A stretch of 29,655 nt of DNA, taken from contig CAYVQT010000039.1 of the NCBI GenBank assembly GCA_964453665.1, forward strand, positions 1-29,655. The letters run 5' to 3'. This document shows, one piece after another, positions 15,714 through 22,702 of the stretch (its first letter is position 1; each line of letters begins with the position of its first letter). This DNA is from DAOUTY01 sp964453665. Its GTDB lineage: Bacteria > Chloroflexota > Dehalococcoidia > SZUA-161. The translations under genes and the position numbers were made by a program. Below the pieces are notes generated by a model, which was not told where the DNA came from, did no database searches, and was given only the letters and a program-made list of their open reading frames with translations.

Positions 15714-16232
15714 CTACGCAGTATCCAGCAGCCCCTCAATCGCCTCAATGACTATCTTTCCGCCCTCAAGGTCGATTGATTTGACCACATCCTCGATGGC
15801 CGGGATGAGTAACTCTCCACGCTTCCCTTTTACTATGTAGACGTCGTTGCTGGCCGTGGTCATGATGTCAACGATACGCCCCACATTTTTACCCTCCCGG
15901 GTCACCACGTCGAGTCCGACAAGCTGAAACGCGTAGTATTCACCCTCGGGAAGCGGGCGCAGTTCATCGCGGGGAATGGTGAGGTCGCGGCCCCTGAGCT
16001 TCTCGGCGTCCTGGCGTGTATCTATGGCTGCGAATTTGACCAGGAGGTGTCCCTTGTGGGAATGGCAGGTCTCGATTTCCAGCCGCTGGCCGTCGAGGTA
16101 GACCAACTCCCCCGGTGTAAAACGATCAGGGAAGTCGGTCACAACCTGGGCTTTTATCCCCCCCTTTATTCCCCAGGGTGCGAGGATTCGCCCTACGATC
16201 AAGAACTCTGGAGGAGCGGATTGCTCACCCAT
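15714..16232 (-). CDS. rimM: 16S rRNA processing protein RimM
   Basis: Assists maturation of the 30S head by binding ribosomal protein S19. The 172 residues fit the family. The N-terminal domain has VGRILAPWGIKGGIKAQV (about 13-30); the PRC-barrel domain has ASNDVYIV, RGELLIPAIEDVV and ends in an IDLEGGKIVIE-type strand. The ATG at 16232 has no obvious ribosome site and lies 19 bases after khpA. In the usual order rpsP-khpA-rimM-trmD-rplS, trmD would follow; here repeats follow instead. Confidence 0.93.
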   Translation of the reverse strand: MGEQSAPPEFLIVGRILAPWGIKGGIKAQVVTDFPDRFTPGELVYLDGQRLEIETCHSHKGHLLVKFAAIDTRQDAEKLRGRDLTIPRDELRPLPEGEYYAFQLVGLDVVTREGKNVGRIVDIMTTASNDVYIVKGKRGELLIPAIEDVVKSIDLEGGKIVIEAIEGLLDTA

Positions 16233-16251
16233 CGACGAAGCTGAAACCGCC

Positions 16252-16503
16252 TCAGAAACTGTTTCCGGGGCTGTCGGAGACTATCTCCAGCGTTGCGCGG
16301 GTGCCTTTCCTGATCGCCGCTACCCGCAGCAACGTACGCATTGCCTTGGCAATTCTACCCTCTTTGCCGATCACCTTTCCGGTGTCCTCGGGCGCCACCT
16401 GAAGTTTGAGGATAACCCCATCCTCTGCGGGCACCTCGGTTACAACGACCTCTTCCGGTTTGTCCACTATGGATTTGGCGATGTACTCAATAAGCTCTTT
16501 CAT
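16252..16503 (-). CDS. khpA: KH-domain RNA-binding protein KhpA
   Basis: Small single-KH protein (83 residues) that binds RNA and in other bacteria partners KhpB. It opens MKELIEYIAKSIVD and has the KH loop VIGKEGRIAKAMR at about 44-56. The ATG at 16503 has GAGGGTG 6 bases upstream; a GTG three codons earlier lies directly against that site and is less likely. Between rpsP and rimM, its usual place. Confidence 0.93.
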   Translation of the reverse strand: MKELIEYIAKSIVDKPEEVVVTEVPAEDGVILKLQVAPEDTGKVIGKEGRIAKAMRTLLRVAAIRKGTRATLEIVSDSPGNSF

Positions 16504-16515
16504 TCTATTCACCCT

Positions 16516-16770
16516 CTAGCTAGTCAGTTTATCGTTAATCCCCTGCTTTTTCAGCAGGTTGGCAACGGTTTGGGTTGGCTGTGCTCCCTGACGGAGCCAC
16601 TTGAGGGCTTTCTCCTCTTCGATAACAACGGTCGCCGGATCCGTCATGGGGTCATAGTGCCCGATTATCTCGATAAAGGCACCATCACGGGGTGCCCGCG
16701 AATCGGCTACCACGACCCGGTAAGCGGGTTTCTTTTTCCTCCCCACCCTTTGCAGTCGTATCTTAACCAT
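16516..16770 (-). CDS. rpsP: 30S ribosomal protein S16
   Basis: Small-subunit ribosomal protein of 84 residues. It opens MVKIRLQRVGRKKKPAYRVVVADSRAPRDG, split here for reading: VKIRLQRVGRKKKPAYRVVV then ADSRAPRDG, and continues FIEIIGHYDP, all hallmark S16 sequence. GGGAG precedes the ATG by about 8 bases. It is the first gene of rpsP-khpA-rimM. ffh, a frequent upstream neighbour, is absent; an acyl-CoA synthetase gene ends 122 bases upstream instead. That gap contains a small perfect stem (AGATATT at 16826-16832 with AATATCT at 16840-16846) and a GGATTCCTGCTTGTGCGGGA repeat-like stretch. Confidence 0.97.
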   Translation of the reverse strand: MVKIRLQRVGRKKKPAYRVVVADSRAPRDGAFIEIIGHYDPMTDPATVVIEEEKALKWLRQGAQPTQTVANLLKKQGINDKLTS

Positions 16771-16892
16771 TTTCCATCTCCCTGCCTCTTTATTCTCGTT
16801 TCAGGCCTTACCTCTCAGAATTCAGAGATATTTCTAATCAATATCTGGATTCCTGCTTGTGCGGGATTGATACCAGAAGCAGTATACTCCTC

Positions 16893-18350
16893 CTATCCTG
16901 CCTCTACCAGGGATTGCTCCGGATGAAACTGATAATATTCAACGAGTTTCTTCAAAGCCCTGGCCGCCCGTTCAAAGCCGGGGAAGCTGGCTATGCCCCT
17001 ACCCACCAGTTTCTCCCTCGTCTCCGATGCCAGGGCATCGCTGTAGGCTTCGGTTACGATAACCACAAAGGGCTTTCCGGTCCTCTTATTGAAGTCGGAA
17101 ACGGCCTCCAGCACGGGGTCTTTAGTTTCAGGGTCGTTATTTAGCGGCCTGACTGCCGGAAATAGTTCCAGAGCTATGCAATCTATATTGGGGTCTTTAT
17201 CCAGGATATCCAGCATACTGTTCAGATTGGAGACACCGTTGGCTGCCATAAAGAAGGTGCTGGATATATCGAGAGGGTTTCGGTAGCTTCCTCCGATGAT
17301 GTCGAAAAAGCTGGCCAGTCTCTTATAGGAAGCCTCGGTTAGGAGCGGTATGTCGAGCCCTGCCTTGGCGAAGGTATCGGTCACAGCAACAGACTGTCCT
17401 CCGCTCATGGCTACAAGGCCTACTCTATTCCCTGTGCCGGGTTTGGCGTAGAGCAGTGCCTCTATAACGTCGATCATTTCATCGAGGCACTCTACCCTGA
17501 TTGCGCCGCACTGCTTGGTGACTGTCTGCCAGACGACGCCCGACTCTGCCAGCGCCCCGGTATGGGAAGCCGTGGCCCTGGCTCCAGCCTCGGTCTCTCC
17601 CCCCTTCCAGATAAGCACGGGCTTCCTGCTGGCCACGTTCTTGAGGCAGTCGAGAAACCGCCTGCCGTCCTTCACTCCTTCGATATACATGCCGATTATC
17701 CCGGTCTTTTCATCCGACCCCAGGTACTCCAGAAAGTCGGAGCTATCGAGAACTACGGCATTGCCGTAGCTCACTGATTTGCTGATCTTTATGCCGTGGT
17801 GTTGTCCCACGAGGCTGAAGAGCGTAGCCTGAGTGCCGCTCTGGGCGATAAACCCGACCGGCCCTGCCTCCCCGTAGGCCTGCGCCTCCGTATGGCGCAA
17901 ACCGATTTCGGGATTATACAGGCCGACGCAGTTGGGGCCGATGAGATTCAGCCCGGCATCGCGGGCCTGATCGGTTATCACCTGCTGCAGCCTTATTCCT
18001 TCTTCAGTGCCGGTTTCAGCGAATCCAGAGGAGAAGAAGCATACCCCACCGACATTCTTCTGGATACAGTCCTCGACAATCCTGGGGGCAACCGCTCGGG
18101 GGACGGAGGCGATAACATAATCTACGGGCCCCGGTATATCCATGAGGTTAAGGTAGTTTTCCACCCCGAGTTCTTCAATACCCGGGAGTTCGTTGGGGTC
18201 AATCTGCACCGAATAAACCTTTCCCTTGAAGGGGATTAAACTTCTCAGCCACATGTAGCCGATCGCCCGTTTGTCGCCGACTACTGCTACTGAGCGGGGG
18301 TTGAATACTCTGTCCAGCTTATTCGCCGTACTCTCCGCGACCTTGCTCAT
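16893..18350 (-). CDS. Acyl-CoA synthetase (NDP-forming), alpha-type subunit
   Basis: Part of an acid-CoA ligase that converts acyl-CoA, NDP and phosphate to acid, CoA and NTP, or the reverse. It has 485 residues. The CoA-binding Rossmann domain (about 11-135, with FNPRSVAVVGDK) is followed by succinyl-CoA-ligase-like domains; the likely phospho-histidine is His263 in ASHTGALAES. GPNCVG at 138-143 and AQSGTQ at 169-174 are family motifs. It lacks the ATP-grasp domain, which the upstream gene supplies as a separate protein overlapping by 4 bases (ATGA). The two therefore look like one heteromeric enzyme. The Rossmann loop GDKRAIGYM differs from the usual GASxxPGK. Substrate unknown. Confidence 0.9.
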   Translation of the reverse strand: MSKVAESTANKLDRVFNPRSVAVVGDKRAIGYMWLRSLIPFKGKVYSVQIDPNELPGIEELGVENYLNLMDIPGPVDYVIASVPRAVAPRIVEDCIQKNVGGVCFFSSGFAETGTEEGIRLQQVITDQARDAGLNLIGPNCVGLYNPEIGLRHTEAQAYGEAGPVGFIAQSGTQATLFSLVGQHHGIKISKSVSYGNAVVLDSSDFLEYLGSDEKTGIIGMYIEGVKDGRRFLDCLKNVASRKPVLIWKGGETEAGARATASHTGALAESGVVWQTVTKQCGAIRVECLDEMIDVIEALLYAKPGTGNRVGLVAMSGGQSVAVTDTFAKAGLDIPLLTEASYKRLASFFDIIGGSYRNPLDISSTFFMAANGVSNLNSMLDILDKDPNIDCIALELFPAVRPLNNDPETKDPVLEAVSDFNKRTGKPFVVIVTEAYSDALASETREKLVGRGIASFPGFERAARALKKLVEYYQFHPEQSLVEAG

Positions 18351-19045
18351 GCTTGGGATTCGAGTATCACCCTGGCGTCCACAGCTACTGCCCCGTCGCT
18401 ATAGGCCAGGATGGGGTTGAGGTCCAGTTCCTTGATCTCCGGGGTCTTGTCTATGAAATCGGAAAGCTTCAACAGCAGGTCTTCCAGAACGGTGATGTTC
18501 GCTGGCTCCTGTCCCCGGTAGCCTTCGAGTAAGGGGTAGCCCTTTATCTCCCTGATCATCTGACTGGCGTCTCTTCTGACGAGGGGGACAATTCTGAAGG
18601 CTACGTCCTTGAGCACTTCGACAAACACTCCGCCAAGGCCGAACATCAGCACCGGGCCGAACTGGGCGTCCTTGGACATGCCCATGATAACCTCGACCCC
18701 GGGACTGGCCATTTTCTGTACGGACACCCCGTGTATCTTAGCCCCGGGGGCTGCTTGCTTCGCTGCTGCCATGATCTCGCTGTAGGCCCTGCCCACCTGG
18801 GCTGAGTTTGAAAGTCCTAACTTGACCCCGCCGGAGTCGCTCTTATGAATGATATCGGGAGAGACTATCTTCAACACTACGGGGAAGCCCAGCTTCTTGC
18901 TCATGGCGATGGCCTGGGCTTTGGTTTTGGCCAGCCCTGATTCGATAACAGGCATGCCCGCTTCGGACATAAGCTGTTTCGACTCGATCTCTGTCAGGAC
19001 CGTTCTTTTCTCTTTAAGGGCATTGGTAATTATCTTGCTTGGCAC
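18347..19045 (-). CDS. Acyl-CoA synthetase (NDP-forming), ATP-grasp beta subunit
   Basis: ATP-grasp subunit of 232 residues, the size typical of separate beta subunits of ADP-forming acetyl-CoA synthetases. Recognisable stretches are FPVVLKIVSPDIIHKSDSGG (about 54-73), VQKMASPGVEVIMG, FGPVLMFGLGG and the C-terminal ELDLNPIL. It binds the nucleotide and exchanges phosphate with the alpha-subunit histidine. The start is GTG at 19045, chosen for a perfect AAGGAGG 6 bases upstream. It is the only ATP-grasp subunit in the window, against three alpha-type proteins. First gene of a two-gene operon with its own promoter. Confidence 0.92.
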   Translation of the reverse strand: MPSKIITNALKEKRTVLTEIESKQLMSEAGMPVIESGLAKTKAQAIAMSKKLGFPVVLKIVSPDIIHKSDSGGVKLGLSNSAQVGRAYSEIMAAAKQAAPGAKIHGVSVQKMASPGVEVIMGMSKDAQFGPVLMFGLGGVFVEVLKDVAFRIVPLVRRDASQMIREIKGYPLLEGYRGQEPANITVLEDLLLKLSDFIDKTPEIKELDLNPILAYSDGAVAVDARVILESQA

Positions 19046-19100
19046 CTTGTGCCTCCTTAAGCGCCTGGAGTTTGTCGTAGCTGCTCATTGTCTCTGCTAT

Positions 19101-19113
19101 TCACCGCCGGTGA
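19101..19113. promoter_or_regulatory. Perfect palindrome, possible operator
   Basis: TCACCG-C-CGGTGA is a perfect 6+1+6 inverted repeat. It lies about 12-24 bases downstream of the predicted transcription start of the acyl-CoA synthetase beta-alpha operon, a position suited to a repressor. No regulator gene is nearby. Confidence 0.4.
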
Positions 19114-19131
19114 TGCACAAACCCGCAGGCT

Positions 19132-19160
19132 ATTCTAGCAGGTAAAATTATGAAAGTAAA
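19132..19160 (-). promoter_or_regulatory. Probable promoter of the acyl-CoA synthetase beta-alpha operon
   Basis: On the minus strand TTTACT (19155-19160), 17 bases, TAGAAT (19132-19137, 5/6). Start predicted near 19125, giving a leader of about 80 bases. It separates this operon from the upstream DUF362 gene. Confidence 0.5.
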
Positions 19161-19201
19161 CCAAGATTAGCCCGCCCCGGCAAGTCGAGGTTCGTTGCAG
19201 C

Positions 19202-20545
19202 TCACCTCCTGCGTCCTCTGAAAGCGTCGGCTATCGCCTGCCGCAGAGTGGAGCGGAAGTGGCTCCTGTCGAACTCCGGCGCTTGATACCGTTTCCACTT
19301 CTTCAGGTTACCCGAATATAGGCCCGCCCTCAACGCCAGAAGCAGGGGGCTTCCGAAAACCAGCATTTTGAGCATTCTTGGCCTCGAAAGAAGCGTTCTC
19401 ATAAGCGTGAGCAATGTCTTCATCATCGTGGGAGGGCACCCTTTGATCGTGGCGGCAGATTCGGCGTTACTATTGGCGTTGATGCCGCAGTCACCGTACA
19501 GGATAATTCTCCGTCCACCTCCTCCGTTCGCCGTTTTTCGCCCCCAGTAAATCCGGGTATCGCCGAAGTCCCTGTCGGGATTGGTTTTGGCGAATATCCC
19601 CAGTGCACAAATGAGGTTGCCATAGCACCCGGAGCAGAGGCCCTGCCCCGGATAAGGGGCCGAAAGTCCGGTTATTCCAAAAGTATGCAGCTCATCCTCG
19701 GCATTGAATTCCCACTCCAGTCTCTCCTTGAGGGGCTCTATATCCTCACCCGCGATCTGGATGCCCTGCATATCCAGTGGCCTGTTGTGGGCATCAGCGT
19801 GTTCCTTGAGGTAGCCGACCTGTGAAGGCTCGATTCCCATAATCGTGGCGCCTACACAGTCACATGCGAAGGCGTCGCGACTGGCTATTATCAGGTTCTT
19901 GCGGTGGGCAGTACCCATAAGCGTATCGGCGCCCTTCTCCAGCATATAGATGCCATCAATAATCGTCAGATCACATTCCAGGAGCTGGTTCAGAAGGTAT
20001 ATCAGGTGGTCGAGTCCCCTGTGGTGAAACCTCTTCCTGGAGGGTATATCGAGGCAGCCTTTTAGATTCTTGAAACCCAGTGAGACCTTCACCTGGCGGT
20101 GGGTTTTCAGCACCGGCACGTTGATCAGGAAGTCGGAGTCCAGGACAGCCTTTGAAATGCCGACCTTGATGCCCTCTAACCGTCTTGTTTCAAAGGGGCC
20201 TTCATTAAGGTCTATCAACCTGGCGCCGTATCTCCTGGCCACCCTGTCGATCCCTGCGTATCGATACCCTCTTCCGGTATTGGACCCCAGCACTTCGGCG
20301 ACGGTCCCTTCCCCGATGGTGATGTCATGGCAACCATACTCTGCCAGAAGCTCCAGGATGCCCTCGATCATTTTAGAGGTGGTTACCATCCCGTAGGGCG
20401 GTATGGGCATCCACCCGGAGAAGGTGATGTTGGGTTTAATGAGCACCCGGTGGTGCCTGTCGAGCCTGGCGAAGCCGCTGCACATTTCGATGGCGCGGTG
20501 TATGGAAGCAAGGGAGCCATCGAATCTTACCACGGATACCGTCAC
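19202..20545 (-). CDS. DUF362 protein with C-terminal cysteine cluster
   Basis: DUF362-family protein of unknown function, 447 residues if it starts at GTG 20545, which has AGGA about 9 bases upstream and sits where the domain begins (VTVSVVRFDG). The frame stays open to 20728, but that would overlap the neighbour's coding end. Family features include KPN (37-39), VLKTH (145-149) and FKNLKGCLDIPS (158-169). Near the C-terminus are Cys304, 307 and 313 (CSGCYGNLIC), Cys353 and Cys370, a layout that could hold an iron-sulfur cluster, though not a classic ferredoxin motif. A hydrophobic stretch follows (LKMLVFGSPLLLALRAG). No signal peptide. It is third in an operon after the SnoaL-like and synthetase genes. 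Confidence 0.8.
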   Translation of the reverse strand: MTVSVVRFDGSLASIHRAIEMCSGFARLDRHHRVLIKPNITFSGWMPIPPYGMVTTSKMIEGILELLAEYGCHDITIGEGTVAEVLGSNTGRGYRYAGIDRVARRYGARLIDLNEGPFETRRLEGIKVGISKAVLDSDFLINVPVLKTHRQVKVSLGFKNLKGCLDIPSRKRFHHRGLDHLIYLLNQLLECDLTIIDGIYMLEKGADTLMGTAHRKNLIIASRDAFACDCVGATIMGIEPSQVGYLKEHADAHNRPLDMQGIQIAGEDIEPLKERLEWEFNAEDELHTFGITGLSAPYPGQGLCSGCYGNLICALGIFAKTNPDRDFGDTRIYWGRKTANGGGGRRIILYGDCGINANSNAESAATIKGCPPTMMKTLLTLMRTLLSRPRMLKMLVFGSPLLLALRAGLYSGNLKKWKRYQAPEFDRSHFRSTLRQAIADAFRGRRR

Positions 20546-20598
20546 AACATAATCCTGTTTTCTGTATGGGGGTATGGGCGGTTCGAGAACCGCCCCTG

Positions 20599-22005
20599 TT
20601 AAACCCGGGAAGACCTCAGAAACTCGCTGTACTCTGTGAGCTTGGCCAGGGCGAACGCTGCTCTCCTCGGTTCGGGGTACACCGGAACGCTGCTTTGAGC
20701 CAGGAACCTTAGTTCTCCCCTGGGCCATCCCTGAGGTGTGGCCCCGCAGATGACGGTCGGCTTACCCCCTTTTGCTATTTCGTTGAGCAGGATATCAGCG
20801 ACCTTCCGGTCCCGGGAATCGTCATCGCCCGGGGGGCCGGTGAAGGCAGCGATAAGCATATCGACATTAGGGTCCCGGGCGACGATTCTGATAGCCTCCT
20901 TGACATAATGATCGGGGGCGAGGGCTCCTATCAGTCCCAGGTCTATCGGGTTATTAACACTTGTTCCTATGCTCTCTACAATATTGGCCAGCTGCTCTCT
21001 CGTTCCGGTTGTAAGCTGCGGTATCTCCAATCCAAGCTGGCTGCAGGCATCGGTGGCGGTGACGGCGAGTCCGCCGGGGGTGGTGATTATGCCCACCCTC
21101 CTCCCCTTCGTACGCGGCAGCAGCTGGAGCGCCATCAGCGCATCCATCATCTGCTCGAAACTGTCGACAGTGATTATACCCGTCTGGCTGCAGAGTGTCT
21201 TCCAGATGGCGGTGGAGACAGCGAGTGTGCCGGTGTGCGAGGCTGACGCCTTTATCCCTGCGTCGGTATGGCCTCCCTTGAGCACTATGATCGGCTTTTT
21301 CAGCGATATCTCACGGGCAGCTTTCAGCAGCCTGTTCCCATCCCTGATACCCTCCAGGTAGGCAGCGATTATCTTCGTATCCGGGTCCTGCCCCAGGTAC
21401 TCCAGGAAGTCAACGCAAGTCAGGTCGCTGTCGCTTCCGCAACTGACGCCTTTGCTGGGTAGAAGCCCGTTGTCAGCGATGGATATCAGCAGGTAGTAGA
21501 ACAGAAAGCCGCTGTGTGAAATCACACCGACGGGGCCGCTCTCTCTGGGGAGAATCATCTGAGGGACTAATCTGGCCGATGGGTTGTAGGGGCCCACGCA
21601 ATTTGGGCCAATGACCCTGGTGCCTCCTTCGCGGGCTATACTGACGATCTCCTCCTCCAGCGCCCTGCCCTCCGTCCCCGCCTCGCTGAATCCTGAAGTG
21701 TAGAGAACGATGCCCTTTATCTTCTTCCTGGCGCATTCTCTGGCCACTTCGGGCACAGCCTCGCGCGGGATGGTCAGTATAGCAAGGTCGACCTCCCCCG
21801 GGATATCGCCGATGCCGGGGTAGACCTTCAGGCCCTTCATTTTTCCTCCCCTGGGGTTTACGGGGTAGATGCTGGGGAAGCCTGCGTCAATCAGGCTCTG
21901 CAGAAACATGTATCCCACGTTCATAGATGCGTTTGAGATACCAACCAGCGCTACCGACCTGGGGTAGAATAACGGGGTTAGCTGCTCTTTAATGTTCTGG
22001 TTCAT
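20599..22005 (-). CDS. Acyl-CoA synthetase (NDP-forming), alpha-type protein, second copy
   Basis: 468 residues with the CoA-binding domain (YPRSVALVGISN, about 14-25), GPNCVGPYNP (133-142) and SHSGF (163-167) motifs, and the likely phospho-histidine His257 in SASHTGTLAVS. No ATP-grasp domain, and no beta subunit in its operon; it may borrow the one encoded at 18347-19045 or act in a complex encoded elsewhere. It is clearly related to, but diverged from, the other two alpha-type proteins here. The ATG at 22005 lies 12 bases after the SnoaL-like stop and lacks a clear ribosome site. Substrate unknown. Confidence 0.88.
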   Translation of the reverse strand: MNQNIKEQLTPLFYPRSVALVGISNASMNVGYMFLQSLIDAGFPSIYPVNPRGGKMKGLKVYPGIGDIPGEVDLAILTIPREAVPEVARECARKKIKGIVLYTSGFSEAGTEGRALEEEIVSIAREGGTRVIGPNCVGPYNPSARLVPQMILPRESGPVGVISHSGFLFYYLLISIADNGLLPSKGVSCGSDSDLTCVDFLEYLGQDPDTKIIAAYLEGIRDGNRLLKAAREISLKKPIIVLKGGHTDAGIKASASHTGTLAVSTAIWKTLCSQTGIITVDSFEQMMDALMALQLLPRTKGRRVGIITTPGGLAVTATDACSQLGLEIPQLTTGTREQLANIVESIGTSVNNPIDLGLIGALAPDHYVKEAIRIVARDPNVDMLIAAFTGPPGDDDSRDRKVADILLNEIAKGGKPTVICGATPQGWPRGELRFLAQSSVPVYPEPRRAAFALAKLTEYSEFLRSSRV

Positions 22006-22017
22006 GCTGTGAAGACT

Positions 22018-22536
22018 CTAAGCCTCCGCTTCCTGTCTGCGGTTCAGGTAGACCTCGAACTTCGTTATCTTCCAGACGCCGTCGCGTTTGGTGAACTCGT
22101 AGTGGTGCATTCCTTCTGAGAAAGCCCGTTCCTCGGACGCTTTGCCTGTCTCCGGGTCGATGGGGTAGCCGTAATGCATGTAGTAGTCCCGTCCTGTCGC
22201 TTTATCGCCTTTGATATCTACCATGATGTTGGTGATGGCGCTGAATCTCCTCTCCTCTCGGGTAAATATTACGGCCTCGCCGAACTCCGACAGCGCCTGC
22301 TTTCCGTTGATTTCAATATCATATTGGGGGACTACATAGCGTATGTCGTCACTCCACACGCTGAGCCAGAGCTCCCTGTCCCCGGAATCCATGCCCCAAG
22401 CCATTGTTTTCGGCAGGTTCTCGATCTCAATCCGGTCGGGAAGTTTCATCAGTGCGTCGACCTTCGCCTCCAGCCGGTTAACATCGCCCTCGAGCGATTT
22501 CATAACGCGGTTCAACATCGATTTTAAATCTTCCAC
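22018..22536 (-). CDS. SnoaL-like (NTF2-fold) protein
   Basis: 172-residue protein of the SnoaL-like/NTF2 fold, a small alpha-beta cone found in ring cyclases, dehydratases, isomerases and the beta subunits of ring-hydroxylating dioxygenases. Residues 1-35 form a likely coiled coil (SLEGDVNRLEAKVDALMKL). The fold is recognisable from RELWLSVWSDDIRYVVPQYD through the C-terminal WKITKFEVYLNR strand. Tyr and His residues (DYYMHYGYP, MHHYEF) could line a pocket, but no catalytic set can be assigned. The start is GTG with GGAGG 4-5 bases upstream. It heads an operon with an acyl-CoA synthetase subunit and a DUF362 gene, which suggests work on a CoA-linked or small organic substrate. Confidence 0.75.
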   Translation of the reverse strand: MEDLKSMLNRVMKSLEGDVNRLEAKVDALMKLPDRIEIENLPKTMAWGMDSGDRELWLSVWSDDIRYVVPQYDIEINGKQALSEFGEAVIFTREERRFSAITNIMVDIKGDKATGRDYYMHYGYPIDPETGKASEERAFSEGMHHYEFTKRDGVWKITKFEVYLNRRQEAEA

Positions 22537-22571
22537 TTCGCCTCCGTCCTTGGATGATGAGTTTGCCCATT

Positions 22572-22600
22572 ATGATAGCCTACGTGCGTTATAAGTTCAA
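22572..22600 (-). promoter_or_regulatory. Probable promoter of the SnoaL-synthetase-DUF362 operon
   Basis: On the minus strand TTGAAC (22595-22600), 17 bases, TATCAT (22572-22577, 5/6). The start would be near 22565, about 29 bases before the GTG. Divergent from the rightward synthetase gene. Confidence 0.55.
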
Positions 22601-22629
22601 GCTGGTGTAGTGGTCGCTGCATCAGTAAA

Positions 22630-22658
22630 TTGCAATGTATGCTGCTGTCATGTATCAT
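22630..22658 (+). promoter_or_regulatory. Probable promoter of the rightward synthetase-CoA-transferase operon
   Basis: TTGCAA (22630-22635), 17 bases, TATCAT (22653-22658, 5/6). Start predicted near 22665, some 40 bases before the chosen start codon. Confidence 0.5.
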
Positions 22659-22702
22659 TTTACCCAAGTTATATATTTCTGAAGTGTCTCTGGCAACGGA
22701 TT

